A DNA stretch of 17,423 nt from an uncultured Muribaculaceae bacterium (GTDB lineage: Bacteria; Bacteroidota; Bacteroidia; Bacteroidales; Muribaculaceae): assembly GCA_910584905.1 (NCBI GenBank), contig CAJUCQ010000044.1:1-17423 (forward strand), in the 5' to 3' direction. A program made the translations under genes and the position numbers. Positions 1-6,492 of the stretch are shown here, one piece after another. The number at the start of each line of letters is the position of its first letter. Position 1 is the first letter of the stretch. The notes below the pieces were generated by a model. It had not been told where the DNA came from, searched no databases, and was given only the letters and a program-made list of their open reading frames with translations.

Positions 1-2
1 CA

Positions 3-86
3 TATTGTTTCTTTGCCACAAAGCCTGGAGTGAACTTCGACTTTGAGGTACCCGAGTCAAACGGGCAGCTTGTCCTCTGGGATTAG
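3..86 (+). CDS. 3' end of an unidentified ORF, cut by the window edge
   Basis: An open frame enters from the left edge and stops at TAG 84-86, giving 27 residues ending in ESNGQLVLWD. The segment is rich in Phe, Val and acidic residues, as in the last beta strands of many secreted Bacteroidales proteins, but no family can be named. It could equally be a chance open frame, because 27 codons is short. A Bacteroidetes-type promoter starts about 110 bases downstream, so whatever this was, it ends before the next transcription unit. Confidence 0.25.
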   Translation, partial: YCFFATKPGVNFDFEVPESNGQLVLWD

Positions 87-197
87 TTTCAACCTATACA
101 AATGAATCAGGCGACCCTGACAGGCCGCCCGATACTCTATATCCTTTGGATAGGTCGTAAATTAAATATTCTTATCCCGAACTCGCGTCTTGACTAA

Positions 198-229
198 TTT
201 GGCACTGCGGCAGATAATGACTAACTTTG
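198..229 (+). promoter_or_regulatory. Bacteroidetes sigma-ABfr-type promoter, exact consensus
   Basis: TTTG at 198-201, a 20-base spacer, and TAACTTTG at 222-229 match the Bacteroidetes primary-sigma pattern TTTG-N19-21-TAnnTTTG in every defined position. Transcription would start near 236. The only open frame directly downstream is the 27-codon ORF at 260-343, and a 35-bp palindrome follows at 390-424. Either a very short message or a small RNA is a possible product. Confidence 0.6.
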
Positions 230-259
230 CACAAACGAAGATAAGAACGGCGTTGCAGA

Positions 260-343
260 ATGATGAAGTACAGAGGTGCCTCATCCGAGCCAAGTCCGAT
301 TTTTAACATACAGAATCAGGTGTCCCACAACAAGTTACCTTGA
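260..343 (+). CDS. Possible 27-residue small ORF or leader peptide
   Basis: Two tandem ATG codons (260 and 263) open a frame that ends at TGA 341-343. The product begins MMKYRGASSEP and ends HNKLP. It has no signal peptide, membrane segment or recognised motif. It is listed because it lies about 24 bases after the predicted start site of an exact-consensus promoter and about 46 bases before a long palindrome, so promoter, ORF and hairpin are in the order of a complete small transcription unit. It may instead be the decayed 5' end of a longer lost gene, or non-coding leader. Confidence 0.2.
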   Translation: MMKYRGASSEPSPIFNIQNQVSHNKLP

Positions 344-389
344 AGTTCAAAGTACAAGTGGGACCACAACAAGCGAAAGCAATTCGCGG

Positions 390-424
390 AAGAATCCTGA
401 AAATCAATGATTTTCAGGATTCTT
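390..424 (+). terminator. 35-bp near-perfect palindrome, terminator-like
   Basis: The arm at 390-406 (AAGAATCCTGAAAATCA) is the exact reverse complement of 408-424, with one central A at 407. The RNA would form a long hairpin with almost no loop. The right arm runs into TTT, but only a short, mixed T tract follows (TTTGCGTTT), so intrinsic termination is plausible but not ideal. A DNA-level role, such as a recombination or transposon-end site, is the alternative. It is the largest inverted repeat in the accessory part of the window. Confidence 0.5.
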
Positions 425-884
425 TGCGTTTGGACTCCTGTGCAAAATCCGGCAGAATGAGGCACTTCGCGTTGGAGCATCCGTTGGACTTGTCTTTGAC
501 ATGCCAAAAGTCCAACGAACTATGCGTCTATAAAGACAACAAACGTAATAATGTACTTGACATTATTAGTTTATCCAGATAATAGAAGCTTTCAATGAAA
601 AAGAATTTACTATAGAATCAATAATAGATAACTATTTTTACTGGAATATCGTAGTCGCTGTATAGACTATATCTTGATAAAACGAGGCTATATCAAATAA
701 GAATTGAACAATTAGATGCCCATTTGCAAGGTCATCGTACAAAAACAGGACAATTTTTAGGCGAAACTGCTGAAACCGATAAGAAATAATCTTCATATTT
801 GATTTGTTTATGAAGAATAGAGAATTCTCCATATCAAAGGGTTAAAACTTCTCTATTTTAGAGTTTCTGCAAAAGTATATGTCT
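425..884. other. AT-rich stretch with no recognisable intact gene
   Basis: No frame here resembles a known protein. The longest coherent plus-strand open stretch is 658-789 (43 codons, no start codon), with a Lys/Gln/Arg-rich C-terminal-like end finishing QFLGETAETDKK. A short open frame MKNREFSISKG lies at about 810-845. These look like debris of decayed genes. The region connects the palindrome at 390-424 to the transposase remnant and shares its AT-rich character. Confidence 0.35.
658..789 (+). pseudogene. Possible C-terminal fragment of an unknown protein
   Basis: The frame is open from 658 to TAA at 787-789, directly after an in-frame stop at 652-654, and has no usable start codon. It encodes 43 residues with alternating hydrophobic and charged residues (for example YQIRIEQLDAHLQ) that could form a helix, then a polar tail ending AETDKK. 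I do not recognise the family. The absence of a start and the decayed surroundings suggest a truncated gene end, but a chance open frame is also possible. Confidence 0.2.
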
Positions 885-1238
885 TTATTCCGACTATACC
901 TTTAAGTTTTGTGTCATCATTGCTCACAAACGATATGGACTCTGAACCAAATGAAATTATTGCCACATAAGAACTTCCCATTAAAATACTTTTATGGCGA
1001 GAGTGCCAACGCTATCAAAATACAAATATGGGTGACTCTTATCGCAAACATGTTGCTGAAGGTAATGCAGAAAGGGCTGAAACGCCAAAGGAGCTTTTCT
1101 GGGTTGGCAACAATGGTCAGAATCACGCGTATGAATTACGTTGACTTCCACAGTCTGTTCAACAATCCGGAAAAAGAGTGGGAAATCATCCTTTCTGATG
1201 CGTCCGGCACACCACTGCTACCAACGCTCTTTGATTGA
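885..1238 (+). pseudogene. C-terminal remnant of an IS4-type transposase
   Basis: The last 90 or so codons (about 969-1238) read NFPLKYFYGESANAIKIQIW, then WVTLIAN, FSGLATMVRIT and a C-terminus ending PTLFD. This is the conserved tail of Bacteroidales IS4-family DDE transposases with an N-terminal DUF4372. A different frame just upstream (about 912-965) reads SSLLTNDMDSEPNEIIA, the part that normally precedes the YKxRWQIELLFKQ segment with the last catalytic Glu. That catalytic segment is missing: about 20 codons are deleted near 966-969 with a change of frame, and a further one-base shift seems present near 910. The N-terminal two-thirds of the protein is not found upstream. This is a dead fragment. 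The only start in the downstream frame is a TTG at 909, which is not meaningful. Confidence 0.8.
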
Positions 1239-1264
1239 AGGGGCTCATAAAATGAAAGAAAAGA

Positions 1265-1292
1265 CTCGAACGCCATAAAATCAGCGTTCGAG
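1265..1292 (-). terminator. Hairpin terminator between transposase remnant and HTH gene
   Basis: CTCGAACGC (1265-1273) and GCGTTCGAG (1284-1292) form a perfect 9-bp stem around a 10-base loop. Read on the minus strand the stem is followed by TCTTTTCTTTC, a good U-rich tract, so it can end the minus-strand HTH transcript. On the plus strand CCATACATTTTT follows, so it may also serve the remnant transposase and could belong to the right end of the old insertion sequence. Confidence 0.6.
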
Positions 1293-1342
1293 CCATACAT
1301 TTTTGCCATCTTCAAGTTTTATCGGACAGCAATACTGTTTTG

Positions 1343-1606
1343 TCAAAAGAAAGGTCGAGGCGATTTTGCCAACTCAAGAATCTGATTCCGAGAGAACAGA
1401 AACCTCGACCCTATCTTCCGATGTGGAATCTTGTTTTTGTTATTGTAAATGGTTTGTGTACTCAGTCCGAGCGTTTTTGCAGTCTCCTTCACACTAATCA
1501 GCTTATCGTCCTGCATCTTTACATGCGAGACGATTGCCTCCTTAATGTCTTCTTTAAGAAGTTGGTGCAGTTCTCGAGCCACCATACGTGCTTCCGACAA
1601 TGTCAT
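1343..1606 (-). CDS. Small HTH protein, excisionase/MerR-like (HTH_17 type)
   Basis: The product is 87 residues, ATG at 1606, TGA at 1343. Residues about 36-82 (starting KLISVKETAKTLGLSTQTIY and continuing to RKIGSRFLFSRNQIL) are the winged-helix 'helix-turn-helix domain' found in phage excisionases and Bacteroidales mobile-element regulators. This domain binds DNA through the second helix and a short wing. The N-terminal 30 residues (ARELHQLLKEDIKEAI) are predicted helical and may dimerise. It starts 5 bases after the 73-residue gene, so the two are almost certainly co-transcribed, and a U-tailed hairpin lies downstream. In this family such proteins act either as excision directionality factors or as regulators; no integrase is present here, so the role cannot be decided. 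Domain call is secure, role is not. Confidence 0.75.
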   Translation of the reverse strand: MTLSEARMVARELHQLLKEDIKEAIVSHVKMQDDKLISVKETAKTLGLSTQTIYNNKNKIPHRKIGSRFLFSRNQILELAKSPRPFF

Positions 1607-1611
1607 AATAA

Positions 1612-1833
1612 TTATGCGATACGTGTTACCTCGATTTTACGCGCCTGTCGAATCGTTCTGGTCAAGAACTTACTATTTAGCTCAAGACCCATAGTGCATG
1701 CCAAAGTCCTGATGTATGATACGCGAAATTCAACAATGTTAAAAACGGCTGTTTGTCCGGGTTGTAGCCCATGAAGCACCTGAGGAGCTCCTCCTCGTCC
1801 TCGCACCGGCATTACTATTAATTTATCTGCCAT
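1612..1833 (-). CDS. Conserved-looking 73-residue protein of unknown function
   Basis: ATG at 1833, TAA at 1612-1614. The sequence is basic, with RGRGG near residue 11 and a C-terminal half (ELNSKFLTRTIRQARKIEV, ending TRIA) that looks like a small DNA- or RNA-binding beta/alpha fold. There is no signal peptide or membrane segment. It precedes the HTH_17 gene by 5 bases and shares a divergent control region with the XRE gene at 1955. I know of similar small basic proteins next to HTH genes in Bacteroidales accessory DNA but cannot give a family name. The tight gene spacing is the best evidence that it is real. Confidence 0.6.
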   Translation of the reverse strand: MADKLIVMPVRGRGGAPQVLHGLQPGQTAVFNIVEFRVSYIRTLACTMGLELNSKFLTRTIRQARKIEVTRIA

Positions 1834-1836
1834 ATG

Positions 1837-1869
1837 TTTGTTTATTTTGTTGATTAATTGTTATATTTG
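1837..1869 (+). promoter_or_regulatory. Promoter for the XRE gene
   Basis: TTTG at 1837-1840, a 21-base spacer and TATATTTG at 1862-1869 match the Bacteroidetes promoter pattern. Transcription would start near 1876, about 80 bases before the preferred ATG at 1955. The -7 box is the left arm of the inverted repeat ATATTTG-tagg-CAAATAT (1863-1880). Confidence 0.5.
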
Positions 1870-1905
1870 TAGGCAAATATATTCATTTAATGATACACAA
1901 TCATT
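1863..1905. promoter_or_regulatory. Symmetric divergent control region with candidate operators
   Basis: Two inverted repeats lie between the divergent genes. ATATTTG (1863-1869) and CAAATAT (1874-1880) are exact complements around four bases, and they place a TATATTTG -7 box on each strand, facing away from each other. AATGAT (1889-1894) and ATCATT (1900-1905) form a second repeat around five bases. The minus-strand -33 position (1902-1905, AATG when reversed) is a poor match. HTH repressors usually bind such dyads, so this is a likely autoregulatory switch for the two HTH genes; that is inference. Confidence 0.45.
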
Positions 1906-1954
1906 TTATGATGGTTAAACTATGCTATTTTTACAGTTAATACTTCTTGAATCA

Positions 1955-2389
1955 ATGACTAATTTACAGAAATTAAAGGATTTAGCAAAGAAAAAGGGCA
2001 TCTCTATTCGCGACCTTGCTGATCGAGTGGGGTTAAAGGAGAATCAGATTCACGTCATGTGTAGAACCAACTCCACGAAAATCGATACATTGGACAAAAT
2101 CGCAAAGGAACTTGGAGTGTCGATTTCTTACTTTTTTGAGGAGAATATTTATGTAAAAAAGGAGGTTTATAATCAGTATGGTCATCATAACAGTCAGGCG
2201 AGAGAAATTGGCACAATAAACTACAATAGGGAAAGTACGTCCACTGACCCCAATGACGAAATCAGGTTGCTTACCGGACAAATTGCCTTGTTGAGAGATC
2301 TTCTTGATGAGAAAAACAAGACCATCGAACGCTACAAGAGCAAATACGGCGAGATTTGGCACCTAAACATCTACTTATCAAACACATAA
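1955..2389 (+). CDS. XRE-family HTH regulator with C-terminal coiled coil
   Basis: The 144-residue product starts at ATG 1955; an in-frame ATG at 1922 would add MLFLQLILLES, which is hydrophobic and unlike this family. Residues 1-61 are a Cro/C1-type HTH: NLQKLKDLAKKKGISIRDLA, then VGLKENQIHVM as recognition helix region and IDTLDKIAKELGVSISYFF as the closing helices. A polar linker (about 65-98) leads to a coiled coil at 100-132 (DEIRLLTGQIALLRDLLDEK onward), probably for dimerisation. It is transcribed divergently from the HTH_17 operon and has a promoter at 1837-1869. The layout resembles a repressor and its counter-regulator in a prophage or integrative element, but no integrase, relaxase or structural gene is in view. 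Confidence 0.8.
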   Translation: MTNLQKLKDLAKKKGISIRDLADRVGLKENQIHVMCRTNSTKIDTLDKIAKELGVSISYFFEENIYVKKEVYNQYGHHNSQAREIGTINYNRESTSTDPNDEIRLLTGQIALLRDLLDEKNKTIERYKSKYGEIWHLNIYLSNT

Positions 2390-2517
2390 CAAACGGATTA
2401 CTTTTTATATCTCTATAGTTGTTCATTGATTAGTTAATTTCAATTGCAAAGACAATATGATTTGGTATTGCACCCATTCCCTTTCGTGTTGTTTGTCTAA
2501 TTTTAATATTTAATAAG
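2390..2517. other. Intergenic gap before the HTH-permease chimera
   Basis: This is 128 bases of AT-rich DNA with no ORF. A partial -7 box (TAATTTTA, 2498-2505) lies 12 bases before the ATG, but no TTTG is at the right distance. I see no hairpin terminator for the XRE gene, so read-through into the next gene is possible. Confidence 0.4.
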
Positions 2518-3495
2518 ATGATTGACAGAATCATATTGCTTAAAAAACATCTTGGTCTATCAACAAGAGCCTTTGCTATAAAATGTGGGATGAATCAACC
2601 AACATTGGATCGCATGTTGAATGGGGTAAATGCACTTAATCTTAATTGTATTGTCTCAATTTTAAGTACACTTCAGAACCGCATCGGACGCAAGAAAACC
2701 GTCCTCATCAGCCTTGCCGTCACAGCCGTGTCGCTCGTCATCCCGGCATTCGGCGAGGGATATACGACAATGCTCCTGTCGTTCTCGCTCCTCGGCATCA
2801 GCAACGCCATCATGCAGACCTCGCTCAACCCGCTTGTCTCCAACCTTATCTCCGGCGACAAACTGGCTTCGACGCTGACCTTCGGGCAATTTGTCAAGGC
2901 AATCGCCTCGTTTCTCGCCCCGATTCTCGCCGCATGGGGAGCAACCACACTCTTCCCCACTTTCGGCCTCGGCTGGCGCGTACTCTTTATCATATACGCA
3001 GTCGTCAGCCTGCTCTCCGTGTCGCTGCTTGCCGCCACGCCCATTGACGAGGAGCGCCCCGACCGCGCGTCGGGTGTTGTGGAGTGTCTCCGCCTTCTGG
3101 GGCGTCCGTTCATCCTGCTTTGCTTCCTCGGCGCATTTATCCTGCGTATGATGTCGCCCCGTCTTTTCTTCGACGCAAGCGTTGTGATGATGCTTGCAGG
3201 CATGGGTATTCTGTTCGTCTGCGACACACTCACGCCCCTCTATGCCGGCATAGCCCTCATCGGATTCGGCAACTCCAACATCTTCTCCGTAATCTTCGCA
3301 CAGGCCCTCATCGCCTCACCCGACGAGAAGAATGAAGTCTCCGGCCTTATGATTATGGGGCTGTTCGGCGGCACGGTTTTCCCCCTCGCGATGGGCTTCG
3401 CCGCCGACACCTACGGGCAAGTCGGCGCCGTGGCCGTAATGACCGCAGGCGTGGCATACCTGATATTCTACACACTTAAAATCAAAAAATCCTGA
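2518..3495 (+). pseudogene. Chimera: XRE HTH N-terminus joined to a truncated FHS sugar permease
   Basis: A 325-residue frame made of two unrelated parts. Residues 1-51 are the start of an XRE-type HTH protein (LGLSTRAFAIKCGMNQPTLD, then CIVSILST). From about residue 52 the protein is a major facilitator of the fucose:H+ symporter (FHS) type, entering at the cytoplasmic loop motif QNRIGRKKTV after TM2. Helix-like segments follow at about 61-78, 82-110, 119-140, 152-173, 198-235, 240-264 and 275-320. The first two helices (about 65-70 residues) are replaced by the HTH. A second lesion is likely at residues 202-206, where CFLGA joins the start of TM7 to what is normally the end of TM8 (FILRMMSPRLFF), removing about 60 residues. 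Base composition changes at the joint (about 2665-2676). The neighbour is a fructokinase, as with BT1758/BT1757 of B. thetaiotaomicron, so the ancestor was probably a fructose/glucose permease. Transport activity is very unlikely. An assembly chimera is the main alternative. Confidence 0.8.
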
Positions 3496-3509
3496 ATAAA
3501 ACACTTATC

Positions 3510-4391
3510 ATGAACAACATTGTTGTGGGAATGGGCGAAGCCCTCTGGGACGTCCTTCCTGAAGGAAAGAAAATAGGCGGCGCGCCGGCCAATTTCGCTT
3601 ATCACGTGTCGCAATTCGGCCTTGCCTCTGAAGTAATAAGCGCCGTCGGTGATGACGCTCTCGGTGATGAAATCCTCGAAAATCTGACGTCAAAAGGTCT
3701 CAGCCATCTTATCGAGAAAGTGCCCTATCCCACCGGCACGGTGCAAGTAGAAATCGATCAGGCCGGAGTGCCGCAATATGAAATCAAGGAGAACGTGGCG
3801 TGGGACAACATCCCCTATACGGCTCGACTCGAAGCCATCGCCGAGCGCACGGGAGCCGTGTGCTTCGGCTCGCTCGCACAGCGCAACGTCGTGTCGCGCA
3901 ACACCATCAACCGCTTCCTCGACGCCATGCCCCAAACCGATTCGACGGCCATTGTCTTCGACGTGAATCTGCGTCAGGGATTCTACAACAAAGAGATTCT
4001 CTGCAACTCGATGAAGCGTTGCAATATTCTTAAAATCAACGACGAAGAGCTCGTGACGGTGAGCCGCATGTTCGGCTATCCGGGCATCGACCTTCAGGAC
4101 AAATGCTGGATACTTCTCGACAAATACAATCTGAAGATGCTTATCCTCACCTGCGGCATCAACGGGAGCTACGTCTTCACCCCCGGAAATGTCTCCTTCC
4201 AGCCTACTCCCAAAGTTGAAGTCGCCGATACCGTCGGCGCCGGCGACAGCTTCACGGCCGCATTCATAGCCTCTATTCTCAAAGGCAAAAGCGTGGCCGA
4301 GGCTCACGCGCTGGCTGTCCAAACCTCGGCATACGTCTGCACGCAAAAAGGCGCCATGCCTGTCCTCCCCAAAGAACTGACCAATCTATAA
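3510..4391 (+). CDS. Fructokinase-like PfkB-family sugar kinase
   Basis: The 293-residue product is a full-length ribokinase/PfkB enzyme that probably phosphorylates D-fructose with ATP in the cytoplasm. Residues 22-32 (IGGAPANFAYH) are the PfkB signature 1 and sugar-binding region; DTVGAGDSFTAAF at 240-252 is signature 2, with the anion hole and catalytic base D246. GSLAQRN (near 133) and FDVNLRQGFY (near 151) are typical of bacterial fructokinases such as BT1757. The start ATG follows the permease stop by 14 bases, so the two were co-transcribed; with the permease broken, the kinase may now be driven from the accessory side. A hairpin terminator follows at 4444. Substrate is inferred from family resemblance and the neighbour; 2-keto-3-deoxygluconate or ribose kinase activity is less likely. 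Confidence 0.88.
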   Translation: MNNIVVGMGEALWDVLPEGKKIGGAPANFAYHVSQFGLASEVISAVGDDALGDEILENLTSKGLSHLIEKVPYPTGTVQVEIDQAGVPQYEIKENVAWDNIPYTARLEAIAERTGAVCFGSLAQRNVVSRNTINRFLDAMPQTDSTAIVFDVNLRQGFYNKEILCNSMKRCNILKINDEELVTVSRMFGYPGIDLQDKCWILLDKYNLKMLILTCGINGSYVFTPGNVSFQPTPKVEVADTVGAGDSFTAAFIASILKGKSVAEAHALAVQTSAYVCTQKGAMPVLPKELTNL

Positions 4392-4443
4392 TAACCCTCT
4401 GAGGTTTCCAATTCGAAGGTTTTCCATCCAAAGGCTTGCACAC

Positions 4444-4485
4444 CGCGGGTGCGTAAAAGGGACTGTAAGCCCTTGCGCACCCGCG
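4444..4485 (+). terminator. Strong hairpin between convergent fructokinase and esterase genes
   Basis: CGCGGGTGCG (4444-4453) pairs perfectly with CGCACCCGCG (4476-4485), with an inner AAGGG/CCCTT stem at 4457-4461 and 4470-4474. The plus strand then has TCTGTCTATCTG, moderately T-rich. It ends only 5 bases from the esterase stop codon at 4491, so it may act in both directions. Confidence 0.7.
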
Positions 4486-4490
4486 TCTGT

Positions 4491-5555
4491 CTATCTGCCG
4501 GCGCGCATCAAGAAATACGACGCGGCGTCCACGGCCCGGGCGAAAGCCGTCGGCTGGCCGCCAACCGTGATAAAAAGGTGAGTCGCACCCTCAAACACCT
4601 TGTGGTTCACATCCACACCGGCTTCGGCGAGCTTGCGGCACATGGCTTCGCCCTGATCTCGGAGAATATCGCGCCCGGCATTTATCATCAGCACCGGAGG
4701 CAAAGCCTCCAGATGCGACGACGCGGCCTCGAAAGGCGACACAAGCGGCATCCGGGCGTCGGCCACGCCAATCAGATATGCCTCGTTGAAAGCCTCCATT
4801 ATGCCGCTGTCAAGGCCGTATCCGTTGCCGTAGGCGCGCCATGAGTCCGAGCCGTCGGCCCAAACTTTCACCACGGGATAGAAAAGCACAAGCGATTTAA
4901 GCCGCGGTAGCGCATCAGCGGCGGCCATCTCGCGGGCGTAGACAAGATTGAGCGCGGCGGCCAGCGCAAGGTTTCCGCCCGCGCTGTCGCCTCCGAGAGA
5001 GATTGCCCCGGGGTCTATGCCCAGCTCGTCGGCCCGGGCCGCAACAACCGCGATTGCCTTTGTCACGGCATTGAGTGCGGCCGGGAACGGATGCTCGGGA
5101 GCAAGAGGATAATCCACGGCAAGCACGGCCATGCCCGACCGCTCGACGAGAGCCGCGCAAAAGGCCGCGCAACTGTTGATGCTTCCGAAGCACCACCCTC
5201 CTCCGTGGAGATATATCAGCACCGGCAATGCGCGCCCGTCACAGGCCGATGCAGCAGGCGTATATAGGCGATATTCCTCGCCTATATCCTGCGTGCGCAC
5301 GCCCTCGGGGATATCCGGGAGTGAGTTGCGCGACGAACGCACGGCCTCAAGCGCCGAGACATCGCCGCCTATAGCCTGCCTGACGGCAGATTTCTGACGG
5401 GCCTGAAGGCCCACGGGCACAGACCGCAGAAAGGCATCGGCCTCGGCAGTCATCATTAAAGTATCGTTGGCGCACATGGCCGGCACACACGCAAGCGCAA
5501 GCGCCAACGCGGCGATAACGCGCCGAGCGGCGCGCGGTATGATTAAATTCGTCAC
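4491..5555 (-). CDS. Exported HSL-family (type IV) carboxylesterase/lipase-like hydrolase
   Basis: The 354-residue product starts at GTG 5555; no closer ATG would keep the leader. Residues 1-29 are a signal peptide with RAARR, a hydrophobic core ALALALACVP and a probable cut after AMCA. The alpha/beta-hydrolase_3 domain has the oxyanion loop HGGGW at 117-121, the nucleophile elbow GDSAGG at 189-194 (S191), acid D296 in AGRDILRD and H326 in GATHLF, so the triad is complete. Hormone-sensitive-lipase-type enzymes hydrolyse short-chain esters; secretion suggests a periplasmic role, perhaps on acetylated glycans or diet esters. It lies 76 bases after the ZIP gene in the same direction and has no obvious own promoter. 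The true substrate cannot be told. Confidence 0.85.
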   Translation of the reverse strand: MTNLIIPRAARRVIAALALALACVPAMCANDTLMMTAEADAFLRSVPVGLQARQKSAVRQAIGGDVSALEAVRSSRNSLPDIPEGVRTQDIGEEYRLYTPAASACDGRALPVLIYLHGGGWCFGSINSCAAFCAALVERSGMAVLAVDYPLAPEHPFPAALNAVTKAIAVVAARADELGIDPGAISLGGDSAGGNLALAAALNLVYAREMAAADALPRLKSLVLFYPVVKVWADGSDSWRAYGNGYGLDSGIMEAFNEAYLIGVADARMPLVSPFEAASSHLEALPPVLMINAGRDILRDQGEAMCRKLAEAGVDVNHKVFEGATHLFITVGGQPTAFARAVDAASYFLMRAGR

Positions 5556-5631
5556 GGGAGTTTCAGGTATTGTGTAATCAAACGTTTGGGAATCCGTCGC
5601 CCCGACTGCCTGACGCGCGGGTCTACGCCCG

Positions 5632-6426
5632 TCAGCCCAAGGCGATATCCAAGGCCATCATCAAGGCAAAGCCAAAGGCAAAACCGATTGTTGCGAGATT
5701 GGAATGCTTGCCGCGCGAAGCCTCCGGGATGAGTTCTTCCACAACGACATAAAGCATGGCGCCTGCAGCAAATGTGAGCATATAAGGCAAAACGGGCCTC
5801 AACACTCCGGCAAGGAGGATTATGATGCCCGCGCCGATGGGTTCGACAATGCCGCTTAGAGTGCCGTATGCAAACGCCCTGCGACGCGAGTTGCCTGCGG
5901 CTCGCATAGGCATTGAGATAATAGCTCCTTCGGGGATATTCTGAATGGCTATTCCGAGAGATATCGCCACCACCGAGGCTGCCGAGATATCCGCCGACCC
6001 GTCGATGAGTCCGGCGAGCACGACACCGATGGCCATGCCTTCGGGCAGATTGTGGATTGTGACGGCAAGCGAGAGCATGCTCGTCCTCGAAAGCTTCGAC
6101 GACGGACCTTCAGGCGTGGCGGCTCCGGGATGCAGGTGCGGCGTGAGTATATCAATGAGCAATAAAAAGCCCATTCCGAGCAGAAGGCCGACGACCGCCG
6201 GGATAACAGCGGCTGAGGGCCCCATCGAGTCGCGCGCCATATCCACCGCCGGCATGATAAGACTCCACACCGAAGCCGCGACCATCACCCCGGATGCAAA
6301 ACCGAGAAGCAACTTCTCAACGGCATTGCTCATCTTGTCCTTCATCATGAAGGCGAACGAGGCTCCGAGCATCGTGCCGAGGAAGGGTATCGTAAGTCCG
6401 GCTACAAGCGGGTCAATCAAGGGCAT
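5632..6426 (-). CDS. ZIP-family divalent metal transporter (ZupT/GufA-like)
   Basis: About 264 residues from ATG 6426; an upstream GTG at 6432 would add two residues. It is an inner-membrane protein with about eight helices that imports Zn2+ or other divalent cations. The two signature metal-site helices are visible: HNLPEGMAIG at 125-134 in TM4 and QNIPEGAI at 162-169 in TM5. The loop before TM4 has a His motif (TPHLHPG, about 95-101), as in GufA-type ZIPs. The gene follows purT across a perfect 20-bp-arm hairpin and precedes the esterase, so it is probably read partly from the purT promoter. Metal specificity cannot be read from the sequence. Confidence 0.9.
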   Translation of the reverse strand: MPLIDPLVAGLTIPFLGTMLGASFAFMMKDKMSNAVEKLLLGFASGVMVAASVWSLIMPAVDMARDSMGPSAAVIPAVVGLLLGMGFLLLIDILTPHLHPGAATPEGPSSKLSRTSMLSLAVTIHNLPEGMAIGVVLAGLIDGSADISAASVVAISLGIAIQNIPEGAIISMPMRAAGNSRRRAFAYGTLSGIVEPIGAGIIILLAGVLRPVLPYMLTFAAGAMLYVVVEELIPEASRGKHSNLATIGFAFGFALMMALDIALG

Positions 6427-6446
6427 ATTCACGGGCGGGGGATAAA

Positions 6447-6492
6447 GTCAATGAGTCAGGAGCGGCGTTGATGCCGCTCCTGACTCATTGAC
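6447..6492 (-). terminator. Perfect 20-bp-arm hairpin after purT
   Basis: GTCAATGAGTCAGGAGCGGC (6447-6466) is exactly complementary to 6473-6492 around a 6-base loop. Read on the minus strand it begins 3 bases after the purT stop and is followed by TTTATCC. The ZIP gene starts only 21-27 bases further on, leaving little room for a separate promoter, so it may attenuate rather than fully stop transcription. Confidence 0.75.

Noticed and set aside
340..582. 80-codon plus-strand frame crossing the palindrome at 390-424
   Set aside because: The palindrome would have to be coding, the sequence shows no family features, and the frame is uninterrupted only by chance in decayed DNA.
3690..4346. 218-codon minus-strand frame across the fructokinase gene
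   Set aside because: It lies wholly within the PfkB gene and has no recognisable domain; shadow of third-position bias.
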